DNA of 64,000 nt from Albifimbria verrucaria (taxonomy: Eukaryota; Ascomycota; Sordariomycetes; Hypocreales; Stachybotryaceae): positions 1,054,001 through 1,118,000 of the forward strand of contig JAHREC010000011.1 of NCBI GenBank assembly GCA_020081605.1. Direction: 5' to 3'. The position numbers and the translations under genes are program-made. The first letter of the stretch is position 1. Each line of letters opens with the position of its first letter. The notes beneath the pieces are model-generated. The model was not told where the DNA came from, did no database searches, and saw only the letters and a list, made by a program, of their open reading frames with translations. Below are positions 48,655 through 59,970 of the stretch, in pieces.

Positions 48655-49894
48655 TGTGTCGATTTCAAGGATAACTTGGTAAATGAAAACAGATGAGGCT
48701 GTCGGATGGTGATTGACTCTTATGGCGTACGATGAAGTATGAACTGATGGTAGCAGAATAGCCCAATAGACAGCTGCAAATTGGACTTAGGTGGTTGTTC
48801 GATGCGATATGCGGCTCGGCTCAACGAAGCTATCAACGCAGATTTACCGAGTTCATCGTTGTAGCGGGTTAGCAGTTGAACATTGCAACAATGCCTCGGT
48901 ATGACATAACTCGTATTCTCCTTCTGCTCTTGCTTCCAAAGAAACGTGGAGGTGAGTCAGCCCAGCCATAATTCGGCCGATGCACTCCAAGCCATGTTTG
49001 TGACTGGGGTGTATCCTCACGCCCGTACGCTTAGTTGCGTAGTATCTGAGCTCGAGTGGCGTCCGTTAGAGGCCATAAAGACAATGACATAGAGACCGCA
49101 GTTGTGACTTCGGCACTAATCTGAGACAATTGTCTTACGGCCTTGCGCTAAGTTTGACATGGATATCCCCATGTATTGATACCATTTTCAGTTGGATATG
49201 CAACCCGCGCCTGCCGCCCATCATGCAAGTTTGTGACGACGGTAACGACGTATTCTGCATGGTGTTTCATTGCACCATTATCTAGTGCTCCGAACTGCTT
49301 GAACGCACACATTCGGTTGCTAAGCCTATCCAAACAACCGCACGTACCGTGTCTCACCTACCTGTGTGGAACTCAGCCAGCCACGGCGCCAGTATACACC
49401 ACACTTGACCATCCATCATCCGATGGCACCCACCAAGCCAAAGGTCGCTTTCCGAACGTGCTTGGCGGGGTAGTGAGGAGACATTTGGCAGTGTTCATTA
49501 CAATCCTGTGCGCCACAGACGATGGTGCCATGCAAACTGGCACATTGTGCCGCAATGAGACTGGCGTTTCACAACGCCATGTGAATGTATTCGACGATCA
49601 AGGCGATTATAACGTCATAACATTTGTTGAACAGAGCTGAGTGGGCGATGTTGTGATTACTTTGACACTCACGGACGAAAGTACTCACAGCTCCATGGCG
49701 AATCGATGTTCCTAACAAGCCTGATACAGTGTCGACGGTGATAGTCACACTATAGGCTCCGAGCCTTGGAAGCACGAATTGTACAGATGCGTATTTATAA
49801 TGTGAAAGTAACCGTTCATGACTACCAAGGCCCCTCTTTGTACTGGGTATTGGCTCAAGCGACTAGCTCAAAGCAACTAATTCAAGAAATCATC
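48655..49894. other. Divergent region between two aldolase genes
   Basis: About 1.24 kb separating the divergent RraA-type and HpcH-type aldolase genes, likely a shared control region. Several overlapping 60-150-codon frames at 49148-49640 on both strands lack recognisable domains. Confidence 0.5.
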
Positions 49895-51142
49895 ATGGAT
49901 CAATATCGAGCTTCCTCACTTTTCCAACCAACAAATTTTGTTGCAGCCATTGAGACCCGCAACGACGGTCGGCAAGATGACAGACCGAAACATCTATTCG
50001 GCGCCGCCATGATGATTCCAAGCACCGTGATTGCTCGAGCAGTAGCAGTTCTCGGTTTTGAGTTTGTATTTGTGGACGCACAACACGCGTAAGCATGACT
50101 ATTCCTTGATTCTGGGACTAACCTACTCTGACCACGGAGACGTAGACCGACCAACGCGGAGAACCTGGTAGACATCATACATAATATCAACTTTGCAAGT
50201 GAAGGCAAAACTTGTGCCATTGTTCGCGTGCCAAGTGTCGAGTCGGACCTGCTGGCCTACGCTTTGGACGCAGGTAATTGCTGGCATGCTCACCAATTTA
50301 AGAGATAACCCTGCTGACTGGTGTAGGCGCGGCTGGTATTGTCTTTCCTCAAATCGATACTGCTGCTGACGCGAGAGCTGCGGTACAGAAGGTAAGGTAT
50401 GCGTACGGCGGGGAAATCGATCTATATCTCCAGTAGCTCTTCTGGATGGGATCACGAACATTGCCCCACCGGGTTGGACTTCAGAAACTATTGCGGACAG
50501 GAATGTCGCCGTCATATGTCAGATTGAAAGCATGGTAAGACGTCGTGTTTCTTTGGTGTCCCAGCCTCATCGTCCCACCATTGAGCGGTAGGATTGCTAA
50601 CCCTGGATGAAAAGCTCGCCATCGAAAATTCCCATGCGATCGCGAGTACGCCTGGAGTCAACGCCCTCATGCTTGGACCCGGGGATCTTAGACTCTCACT
50701 CGGACTGCCATGTCGAAACCCTCCTGGCCAAGGCGAGCATCCAAAATTTCTTGCCGCTGTTTCTAAGATGGTAGCTGGGGCTAAGAGCTGCGACATACCA
50801 CTCATGGCACCCGCGTTCAGGATGGATCCATCCGCAACCGCTTGGATGAGAGATTTCAAACTGCTCCTAACCGGTGTGGACTTATTAAGTATGGTAAAGT
50901 CGTACCGACAAGATCTTTCAAATATCAAGGAGGCCTTGTCAGGAAGTGAAAACAAATCTAGCAAGAGCAACGGCATAAGGCATGATCAGCCCAACGGAAC
51001 TGAGAGTGACCAGAATGGAGCCCACATTTATAACGGCAGAGCTCCCAACGGCCTCAGCGGAACTACTAATGGCGAGAATGGAGCGATTATGGGAGCTCAT
51101 CGACTCGCCATTACGCATGGGAATGTGAACTACCTCCTATAG
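49895..51142 (+). CDS. HpcH/HpaI-type aldolase with an Asn/Gly-rich C-terminal tail
   Basis: The ATG at 49895 gives MDQYRASSLFQPTNFVAAIE. Blocks are GAAMMIPSTVIARAVAVLGF, FVDAQHAPTNAENL (catalytic His), TCAIVRVPSVESDLLAYALD (substrate Arg), AGAAGIVFPQI, CQIESM (metal Glu) and NALMLGPGDLRLSLGLP (metal Asp). Introns lie at about 50091-50145, 50276-50326 and 50535-50615; the last has a GATTGCTAACC branch site. A frame change at the GGGG of 50410-50413 is healed by one G. The family performs Mn/Mg-dependent retro-aldol cleavage of hydroxy-oxo acids to pyruvate. After the barrel, about 50 residues rich in Asn, Gly and Ser (to the stop at 51140-51142) extend beyond the usual end of about 260 residues. 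Confidence 0.85.
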
Positions 51143-52272
51143 AACAATACATGCAAATTCAGATAGCTCCGCGCCTTAAGCTCGCGGACCTATTACTGCG
51201 TGCCGGCTACGGGATGGGATTGGATTATCTGTGTTTCTCCTAATTTGACGAATATGCTCAGATATATTTCCGTTTCTGTTCTCGCAGTCAACGCTACGTG
51301 GAATCTAAAGTGGGAGGGTCCAATTGACTAGGTGGCAACCTGTGTAGGAGGCTGGGGAGGGTCTAACCTGATGGCGGAGATGAAGAGTTTAGCTCTTTTA
51401 AGTGAACATGTTAACCGCAATGAGCATAAAACAGCACAAAGCCCTTCGTTACGTTTTGTTTAGGGCAAATTATTGATACGAATATACCTTCTTATTGATC
51501 TCCTTATAATAATGGGCGCATACTTGGTGTGTTGGTACTGGGCGATGCTGAAGTCACGGGTCAAGGTTGCAAAGACCTCTTCCTTGAGTGCGCAAAGCTG
51601 CAGTATATAAATAACCCATCGCAGCTCTACCACCTCCACACACAAGGTTTTACGCTTCATGCTTATAAATTGTTACCTTACTTTTTGTTTTCTAAGTTAG
51701 CTATTTAATCGGTATGATATCTAGATACTGGGAGTACTCAACCTATCTGTCTGTCTCACTGGGTTTGATCTATATTGTGGCTTTTCACACAGCTTCGTGT
51801 ACTCAAGGACGTAGAACAACTTAGACACAGTATTTGGGCCGCAGCGCGAGGATGTCTTAACTATGTATTCTTCCTCAATTCTGCTATGGGTTTATTATAG
51901 AATGTTCTAAGCTATTTAAGGCATGATCCCTGGTCGATAAAATTATCCTTAACCCTATATACCTTTAATACCTCCTTTTGTTCTCTAGAAAAGGTCTCGA
52001 AGTATTATAGCCAAACCCGGTCTGAGAAGATTACTGTATACTCGCAAGCTCCGAAATTATCTCATCCCATTCAAGGAAACAGCTGCTTCATCGATACAAA
52101 GATGAGACTAGTTAATCAACGTGTGAAAACAGCCGAGTATTTCGACAAGCATAATTCCACTGAGGCGACGATATAGCCCCGGAAAGTCTCTAATAGTTGA
52201 CTCGCACATTTGAATACTTTGGATACTGTATTAGAGCATTACCTTCATTATGTATATTATAAAAGTGCTATA
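51143..52272. other. AT-rich intergenic region
   Basis: About 1.1 kb between the convergent aldolase and membrane-protein genes. No coding or RNA feature is seen. Confidence 0.55.
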
Positions 52273-54249
52273 TTATATTCCTATGCTCTGTAAACTTCTC
52301 GTGTCCCCTCCATTAATTTGCAGTAGAGCCGTTAGGCCAAGGATGACACAAAACAGCACATACATAGAGAACAGTATGAGCATCAATATATCGGTAGGCC
52401 CATATGTAGTAGAAATCAAATAAATACCCAAGAAGCAATACGAAGTATAGGATGTACTAAGGTTTGGTAATGTCTGCCCCAAAACTTTTAAATTTAGGTC
52501 TGTGCTCTTCAGAAGCAAGGCACAGAGGACATATAAAGTTAAGACGATGAACTGATTAAATGGAATCCAAGCCCAAAGTCTTGTGGTCGGAATCAGTAAC
52601 TTAATAAGTTTAGTGTTCCCGATACTGGCGAATACCAAAATATAGGTGGTGATGCTGATCATGTCATAAAGGATGAAAATCACAAACCAACTCATCCATT
52701 TATCCAATTCATAATATTTCCTTCTAAGGTTATCGATCAACCCTGTACTGGCATCATCAATGATGGAGGCAACTTGGACTGCTGCTTCAGCACCCTCGTT
52801 AACCCTGGCACCTTCAGCATCTTCAACACCTCTGTTGCCTTCTTCGGTTTCATTCTTGTCTGCGATCACACTTAATTAAAGACGAGTTTCCTCCCATGAA
52901 CTTTGTTACATACCCAGAAAAAACTCCAAAACAACTAGTATGGGGGCAGCAAGCAACATGACCGGGACAACTTGACCGAATGTCCAGTCGCTATTGCCTC
53001 TATCGGCGAGCTTTAGCACCAAGAAAAGGTTCACAACTCCGTAGACGTAGGCAGCAAGGAGCCACCATACCTTTCATTGCTTTAGCATTCATGTCAAGAT
53101 ATAGCCTTTCTTCAATCATAGCCTCGTAAGGACGTACTTACTTCAGTAGCCATTGAGAGCCATGTGTCAAAAGCCACCCTCATGGCTAAGAACATGGCCA
53201 AAAGCGGCCAATAAATCAGAGTTCGCTGAAAGGAAAGCGTCATGTTAGGTTCATCGAGTTGCAACTTTTTGTAAACTGCCATGAGCCACTTCTGTAGTCG
53301 ATTGCTAACCTGACACCGCGCATGTTGTAAAATATCGATTGAGAGCGTTTTGATAACTCTGACAACACGAGTTAAGAACCCTACGGCTAAAATTGATATG
53401 GAAACGATTGTCGAGACGAGTGTTATTGGGTCACCATTAGCTTGCCAATTGAGGTAGCAAATTGCATAGTCGCTTAACGCCGGCATCGATTCCTCGAGAT
53501 TGTATGGGGTCCAGTCATAATTGGCAGTCGGCACCAGAGCAACAATTAGTAGCCCTACGACAATTGCCATGCCGAAAAGCCTCCAAAGGCGCTCTCCGGG
53601 ATGGTTATATAGGTCGTTCCGAAGAATGGTTAAGCATGACATATGAGTCAAGCTGGAGAACCAAGCAAGGGAGCACATGATCTGCCAGTGATAGGCTGAT
53701 AGCCCGCACCGCAGCTGCGCAAAGGCGCTAACCAGGATTGAAATACCTGTTAAAATTTGAAGGTCGCTCATGGATTGAACACACTAAGTCTAATTATTAG
53801 ATACGTTGAAATAAATAGAAGAGTATAGTGAAATGGGGATCTGATTACACTACACACCTTTTGCATGCTGCTTCTTTTCTGGCCAGATCTACTTTTATGT
53901 TGACGGGTATTCGGTCTACATTTTCTCTTAAATCCACGGACAAGCTTCAAGACAACCACATCAACGGGGTTAGTTTTGTGTTCTTTAAGCCGGGTGCCTG
54001 CACTAGCCCTCTCTCGTGTGTTGAAGAAAGGGTCGCCCTCAGGGTCGTAGCCTATGAAGTAGGAAAGGACGATGATGCATACGACAATGCCAGCCGTTGC
54101 CACATAACCAACAACAACCTTAATGCAATGAGCAGTTTTCGCTGGAGTGGGAAGACTTCTAAACGCACACCGATGCCTGAGATGTCGGGGTATGGTAAAA
54201 GCGAGACCGGGTGGACGGAGCAGTTGTAGTGACAAGTGTCTCCAGACAT
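52273..54249 (-). CDS. Polytopic membrane protein of unknown function (fungal family)
   Basis: The ATG at 54249 starts MSGDTCHYNCSVHPVSLLPY; this Cys-containing N-terminus is seen in many related hypothetical fungal proteins. An intron (acceptor TTAAG) joins ISGIG to VVVGYVATAGIVVCIIVLSY. Further introns precede CVQSMSDLQILTGISILVSA and the last exon (52869-52273). About seven to eight hydrophobic helices are visible, including LWRLFGMAIVVGLLIVALVP, STIVSISILAVGFLTRVVRV and ILMLILFSMYVLFCVILGLT. A polar loop separates the last helices (NETEEGNRGVEDAEGA). No enzymatic motif is seen. It could be a receptor-like or transporter-like protein, but no function is supported. Confidence 0.75.
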
Positions 54250-55130
54250 TTTTGTAGAGTGGCCTGTATCTCCAGAACAATCTTTGCTTCAAGACTGCGG
54301 AGTAATAGGAAGACGACGACTTGTCTTTTTATTGTCACAAAACTGAACTTCAGGAGCTTTGTTATATGATATCAGAAGCTCGGCAGGGCCGGAGGACGGA
54401 GTTTGCCAATGCAGGCTCTGAGGCGTGACGCTTGGAAAGATACTTCAGCCAGTTATTCGTGGAGGCTAGCTGGCCTATGGTTTCCCAGAATCATAGCCAT
54501 GCAAAGTTGTAGCCTGAATCTTCAAACTCTAATCCTCAAATCTAGACTCGACTTATTGTCTTTCGATGGCTATTGTCTTGGGTGTTGGGCGCCGCCAGGA
54601 CTGATAGCTTGAAGCTAATAATGAGTTATAATTTAACGTCCAAAAACAGTTTTATTAACTCACCATTGAAGCTTGCTACTCTTCTAATGTGTATAAATAG
54701 CATTGGCCTACCGATATAATCGGCCATCTGAGGATATATATATATGATCATCGTATCATCGTTGATTGGTTTCTAGCTACAAAGCCAGGTAGAAGAAAGT
54801 CAGCCCGTTGACCGAGGCCGATTCGGATGTGGATCTATAATGCGGCCCCACCCCTGGTCCGCAAATCCGGGGCCTACCAAAATGGGTTGAATATAGCAAA
54901 GTCCTTTCTTCAATTGATCTACACTAGTGTGTTGAAGCAGTTGTCATTTTTCACGTGTTTGGAGTTCTCAAAACATACCAGTGACTTGCACCTGCACTCA
55001 CAATATACACCCTGATGTTCTCTCTGATGAGAGCAATTATCCTCTCCGCCACTTGAGATAGCCACTAAGTCGGCTTGGCTAGCGCCAAATCGTGAAACAG
55101 GTAAAAGGCGCTCTTGCAAACTCATATATG

Positions 55131-55400
55131 GACTTCTCACACATTTCCATGCAAAGCATGGAACTGCGACTTACTACAGGGGTTGGGTCATAGTTATAAC
55201 GCCGTGGAAATGCGTATCAACCGTGAAATTACAAATCAAATCCCCAGGTTTCCCTCAGACTTATATTTGGACTTCTCACAAATTTCCATGCTTAGTATGG
55301 AACTCCAACTTACTACAGGGGTCGCGTCATAATTACAACGCCGTGGAAATGCACATCAATCGTAAAATTACAAATCAATCTCCCAGCTTCCGTTAGATTC
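55131..55400. repeat. Diverged 139-bp direct tandem repeat with internal hairpins
   Basis: The sequence from GACTTCTCAC at 55131 recurs from 55270, 139 bases later, over nearly the whole unit. Each copy has an inverted repeat, TTCCATGC-AAA-GCATGGAA at 55145-55163 and TTCCATGC-TTA-GTATGGAA at 55284-55302. Most differences between the copies that I compared are C/T or G/A. Confidence 0.85.
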
Positions 55401-55906
55401 ATAAAAATCTCTCAGTTTCTATCATACCGTAGAAGTCAAGCCAAGAGTTGTTGGCTGTCAAAGCACTCAGCGGAGAGAATATTTCAAGGATAGGGTCAGC
55501 ATCAATATAGAAGCAAGTCACAAGTGGGGCCTTTTTGTGGAGACTGGATTTTGCGAAGTACTAGCAATTCCCGCGTCTAAAATATTCCCTTTTCTCATCT
55601 TTCTCGCTCTTTTGTTCTTCAACAGTCACCATATACCGAACGCAAAACGCCCAGGTAAAGAGATTGATACGAAGCCATGAAAATTTTATTGCCTCTACTC
55701 TTTCAAGTATTGTCGGTCAACATGTATTCCTGAAGACATGAGGTCTTGTTATTGAGATTGGTGTAGTTAGGCGTTGTAAAAGGCCTGTTGCACACAGCCC
55801 CCACCATAGATCCGTAGATTGATGTAAGGCAGGTTCAAAGATCCAACAAACAATACCTTGCTCATAATCTCAATTTCGTTATGCCAGAGGCCCGGGCCCC
55901 TCGTAG

Positions 55907-55914
55907 TATATAAA
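55907..55914 (+). promoter_or_regulatory. TATA box of the SDR gene at 56025
   Basis: TATATAAA, 111 bases upstream of the start codon and followed by a pyrimidine-rich leader, is a good core promoter match. Confidence 0.65.
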
Positions 55915-56024
55915 GAGGTCTATTTCCATCTTTAACTCAACCCATCTCTTTGCCCACGAAGACTAACCTTGTCTACATCCAAACTTGCAATTATCTGTCA
56001 TCCTCAGCACACCACCACTCGACC

Positions 56025-57017
56025 ATGACTTCGCGTTACGCCCAAGTTCACGAGTTCCCTGCAGGACCTGGTGATGATCGCCCTACCGCATCTCAAATCA
56101 TCTCAGATGAGGGTCTTCAAGGGCAATGGCACGACAAAGTCATCCTCATTACCGGCTGTTCTTCCGGCCTAGGTGTAGAGACTGCACGCGTCTTAGCAAC
56201 CACTGGCGCTACTCTTTATCTCACTGCCAGGAATCTCGACAAAGCAAAAGCTGCCCTCGGTGACTTAGCACGAAGTGACCGAGTTCATTTACTCCATCTC
56301 AATCTGGAATCGCTTGCAAGTGTTCGGGCCTGTGCAGCTGAATTTACTTCAAAAAGCTCCAGATTAAATATCTTCATCGGCAACGCTGGAGTGATGATGG
56401 CACCACAAGGTCGTACAGCTGACGGCTTTGAGACTCATTTTGGCACAAATCATCTCGCCCATTTTTTGCTATTCCAGCTTCTGAAGCCCACCTTGCTTTC
56501 CTCTTCTACCGCCGATTTTAACTCTCGTGTCGTTTTTTTGTCCTCCATCGCCCACCGCTCAGCCGAGATCAATTTTGACAACCTTAATCTTGACGGGGAG
56601 TATCACCCGTGGGTTGCCTACGCCCAAAGCAAAACAGCCAATATATGGACTGCGAATGAAATTGAACGACGCTATGGCGGCGAAGGCCTGCATGCGTGGA
56701 GTATTCAACCTGGACCCACGGGCACGGGCTTATACCAGCATGTGTCCGAAGAAGAGATAGCAAGCAGTCAGTCGGATCCGGTTCTGGCCAAGCACTTCAA
56801 GACAATTGAGCAAGGTGCTGCCACCACAGTTTGGGCTGCCACGGCGAAAGCCCTAGAAGGACAGGGAGGCAAGTACTTGGAGGACTGTCAAATTTCTAAG
56901 GAGCATGATCCTTCCGCTGGACCGTGGGTTCCCGGTTATAATTCATGGGCGTACTCTGAGGAGAAGGAGGCAAAGCTGTGGGCCAAGTCCTTGGAATTGA
57001 TCGGGGAGAAGAGTTAG
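56025..57017 (+). CDS. Short-chain dehydrogenase/reductase (retinol dehydrogenase/WWOX-like)
   Basis: A single 330-codon exon. The ATG at 56025 (MTSRYAQVHEFPAGPGDDRP) is preferred over an upstream in-frame start because the TATA box and a CACCACTCGACC leader precede it. The cofactor site is TGCSSGLGVETARVL (TGxxxGxG). NAGVMMAP follows, then the catalytic Ser in VFLSSIAHRS and Tyr/Lys in YAQSKTANIW. PGPTGTGL and a C-terminal PWVPGYNSWAYS close the protein. Such fungal SDRs reduce or oxidise lipophilic carbonyls or alcohols with NADP(H). The substrate is unknown. There is no frame break. Confidence 0.92.
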   Translation: MTSRYAQVHEFPAGPGDDRPTASQIISDEGLQGQWHDKVILITGCSSGLGVETARVLATTGATLYLTARNLDKAKAALGDLARSDRVHLLHLNLESLASVRACAAEFTSKSSRLNIFIGNAGVMMAPQGRTADGFETHFGTNHLAHFLLFQLLKPTLLSSSTADFNSRVVFLSSIAHRSAEINFDNLNLDGEYHPWVAYAQSKTANIWTANEIERRYGGEGLHAWSIQPGPTGTGLYQHVSEEEIASSQSDPVLAKHFKTIEQGAATTVWAATAKALEGQGGKYLEDCQISKEHDPSAGPWVPGYNSWAYSEEKEAKLWAKSLELIGEKS

Positions 57018-57457
57018 GATCTGCTATCCGGTTGTATTTCGCTTTGTTGTTTCTCCTGACACTTACCGTAGGATGCTGCTACAATCTCTATGGGTCATTT
57101 TGAGATGGCCAGAGTCAAAACACAACTGAAAACTGCACGATAACGGTGATCCACGCGAGAAGATGATCGTAAACTCCCTTTGGCAGATGTCTAATTGCGC
57201 TGCTTCAATCATGAAATGAGGTCACACCTATCTGTTGGAGTACCAAACACCATGTCGTGGTATATATTGTTCATACAATAGTGTCCATCCCACCAATAGC
57301 CCAACATCTAATGATGGCACCGCACCGGATCTTTAATCCTATCATCTACGACATCGACACAAGCGTTTGCTCAGTAAGAGTGGTCTGCAACCATACTGTT
57401 TTCAAAGCTCGCGTTTCTGTCGATGCTCTAAGGTTCGTAGTCAGTATCAAGTTGTAT
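57018..57457. other. Convergent intergenic region
   Basis: About 0.44 kb between convergent genes. No feature is recognised. Confidence 0.5.
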
Positions 57458-59587
57458 CTATTCATGTCCAATACGCTTACTGAGTACAACTTGTGATCCA
57501 TCTCCACCTGACAATTTCGACGAAATTTTTGGGGTCTTGTCTTCATTCCAAGGTGGTATCACTGCCGGCGCCTCACAACAGAAAGCTTTATCACCGAGGC
57601 AACTATCCCCGTGCTTTATGCTGGCGACAAAACCGCTCTCCAAGGCGAGACGGATGTAGTCTGGTGGGCATGCTCCTTCACACACGTTCTTGTACTCGTC
57701 ACCCCTCAGATGGCCTGCTTTCCTCACCCATTTGCATTTGCCTGAAAACTCTGGCGGTGGTGGGTCAGTGCAGCAGTATGCTCTTTTCTGACCCTTCCTG
57801 CAGCTCTGCAGGCCTCCAGAGCCACCACCAACGTCTGTGACAAAATATGGTGGATAGGGATTGCTGCACGCACTCTTGCTATCATCACGACAGTCGGTCC
57901 ACGTGCATTTCCCGTATGCCTGCACAACTGCTGATTCTTTACAACACGCTGTCTGGTAATTTTGATGACAGCCAGTACTCGTCATTCCCACTTCAACTTC
58001 ACCATCTGCACATCCAGGCTTACACTTTCCTGAGCTGCGATAACCTCGCCAGGTACAGGTAGGCTGTGGATTATCAGACGGACAGCAGAAACGTGTGAAG
58101 CCATGACCCCATTTGGAAGATTGGCATGAGGTTGAATCCCTCAGTGTCTGCTTGTGCCCCTCGTTTTGAACCTCTTTAAAACCCAACGGACAGCCTTCAA
58201 AACAGCTTGTCCAGCGACATAATTTCGATGGCCGTATGGGCTTGAACTCAGATTTCGATTTTGGTGCCGTCTTAAAATTTGGCGGTTTCATCGGTAGGCG
58301 GTCCAAAGCTTCGTTAAGTGCCTTGATATGTGTTCCATCACGATCATCTTGGGTAATCGCATGCACTGAAACTCCTTCTATGCATTGACTTCGGAAGAAA
58401 TCACCTTTCAAACGCCACGTATCAGCATCATCAAACGACACCCATTGGTTATCCCACGAAACTGTATTGACAGCAGCCTCGGGGTCCAGGATCGGTATGA
58501 CGCTCTTCTCGTCGATGATTTGCTTGATTTCTGTGTTTAAGAGGACTCCTGGTGCATTAGAACAACGTCCTGGATTCCCGACCGAGCTCACGCGGCATCC
58601 TGTACCATTGCAACTTGGATCCGTCAGCGTAAAACTGCGACCATAGAAGGTCATGCCCATAGTAATCTTCTGAGGGCTGATATCATTCTGCCACAGAACA
58701 TCCAAAGCCATTCTTATCTCAGTGAGATTTGTATGACTATTTGCTTGTGGCATCATGTTGTTCGCTACCATGAAGTCCCAAGCCCCATGCAGGTCATAGC
58801 TCATTATATTGAACCAATCCACTGTAGGCTCCAGAGCAGCAATATCCAACTGCTGGAGGTATTCATAATCGGCTGGAATTGTCATCGATAGTCCTTTTCC
58901 AACCATATTCAACCTTTGCCGCAACCGGCTCATGAAAGTAACAAGGTTCTTCCAGTCCTCCGTACGGCCATGATGATCTTCAGCAACCGGATATTGCCAG
59001 TCAATATCAATACCATGCAATTTGTAACTGTTCATAAATCTTACCACAGAATCCAGAAATGCTTCCGAATTCTCTTCTGATGCAGATATCTCGCTGAACA
59101 CTGTTTGCGTGGGTTTAGGGTTGTCAGAGCTCCAGCCGCCAACAGCAACCCAAATTTTGATGTCCGGCTGGATCAAAGAGATACTTCTGATCCTTTTCAA
59201 AATATCTTCATCGTTTCCTGGCCATATCTCGTATGTTTCTGGATTGACGGTGACATAACTGAAAAGAATGTGCGTATATTGGCCAAACGGTATCGTCTCT
59301 GGTAGCATTCGTCGACACCGACCTCCAGATACGGCCCGCCCCTCGTAGTAGCCAACAACACGTCGAACTGACTTATCGGCCTTGCATGAAGGTCTTTTGA
59401 TGTCAATCTCATCGCAGGAGCGCTTAGCGAGATCACCCGACCCCAACTCACAGAAATCGGCGCATAGGTTGGAACCAGGGCATTTCGGGTCTTTCTGAAA
59501 GGATACATTGACCAACAAGGTCAGTACAAGCCATAAGTTGAAGATGATCGTCATCGTTGGGGCGATAGAGTGTACAGTCGACTTCAC
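57458..59587 (-). CDS. Secreted GH18 chitinase-like protein (subgroup C type) with altered active site
   Basis: An uninterrupted 709-codon frame. The likely start is Met12 (ATG at 59554), which begins a signal peptide (MTIIFNLWLVLTLLVNVSF). A short Cys-rich segment precedes the GH18 barrel (about residues 76-430), with KIWVAVGGWSSD, FNIMSYDLHGAWD and MGMTFYGRSF. The catalytic signature, normally DxxDxDxE, reads HGIDIDWQYP at 191-200: the first Asp is His and the catalytic Glu is Gln198 (CAA at 58996-58994). The C-terminal 270 residues hold four Cys-rich modules (each ending in a CC pair), as in killer-toxin-like subgroup C chitinases, but no LysM or CBM18 precedes the barrel. A further 3' exon cannot be excluded. 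Probably chitin-binding and weakly active or inactive. Confidence 0.9.
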   Translation of the reverse strand: MKSTVHSIAPTMTIIFNLWLVLTLLVNVSFQKDPKCPGSNLCADFCELGSGDLAKRSCDEIDIKRPSCKADKSVRRVVGYYEGRAVSGGRCRRMLPETIPFGQYTHILFSYVTVNPETYEIWPGNDEDILKRIRSISLIQPDIKIWVAVGGWSSDNPKPTQTVFSEISASEENSEAFLDSVVRFMNSYKLHGIDIDWQYPVAEDHHGRTEDWKNLVTFMSRLRQRLNMVGKGLSMTIPADYEYLQQLDIAALEPTVDWFNIMSYDLHGAWDFMVANNMMPQANSHTNLTEIRMALDVLWQNDISPQKITMGMTFYGRSFTLTDPSCNGTGCRVSSVGNPGRCSNAPGVLLNTEIKQIIDEKSVIPILDPEAAVNTVSWDNQWVSFDDADTWRLKGDFFRSQCIEGVSVHAITQDDRDGTHIKALNEALDRLPMKPPNFKTAPKSKSEFKPIRPSKLCRWTSCFEGCPLGFKEVQNEGHKQTLRDSTSCQSSKWGHGFTRFCCPSDNPQPTCTWRGYRSSGKCKPGCADGEVEVGMTSTGCHQNYQTACCKESAVVQAYGKCTWTDCRDDSKSACSNPYPPYFVTDVGGGSGGLQSCRKGQKRAYCCTDPPPPEFSGKCKWVRKAGHLRGDEYKNVCEGACPPDYIRLALESGFVASIKHGDSCLGDKAFCCEAPAVIPPWNEDKTPKISSKLSGGDGSQVVLSKRIGHE

Positions 59588-59970
59588 CGACTCATAGTCT
59601 ACCAGAAGACGCTTCGATAGGAAGTGACATCCTTAAAAGCCCATCTCGCCGAATGACAAAATTTAAGAGTAGAATTACAGGGTGCCGTGTGACGAACCCT
59701 GCATATAACACTGTTGCGGACATGGATACAGTGGGCTCATTTGCTATGACCTCTCCAATAATTATGGACCAGGCCAAATGCCCATTGGTTATTATCGTCT
59801 TGGCATATGTGTTGGCTCATGTTCCTCAGGTGACCGTCCAAGAATAGAAAGGCTTGAGGCAACCATCCAGAGCCAACACCTACCTGCCTAATTGACAGCC
59901 AACAGCTTTCGAACTCCAACACTCGAATCCGGGGTTCTGTCTGTTCTTTCGAATGCTTCAAGTCTTGAAG
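59588..59970. other. Divergent promoter region between the GH18-like and LysM genes
   Basis: About 0.38 kb that should serve both outward-reading genes. No TATA box was assigned. Confidence 0.5.

Larger units (their letters stand above)
54250..56024. other. Intergenic region with a diverged direct repeat
   Basis: About 1.8 kb between divergent genes. It contains the 139-bp direct repeat listed separately and the TATA box of the downstream SDR gene. No coding frame is supported. Confidence 0.6.

Noticed and set aside
49148..49640. A small gene between the two aldolases
   Set aside because: Frames exist on both strands over the same stretch, none with a signal peptide, domain or intron structure that would favour one.
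57458..59587. Reading the GH18 Glu-to-Gln change as a frame or run-length artefact
   Set aside because: The frame is continuous on both sides and CAA is a substitution, not a run-length error. A base substitution error remains possible.
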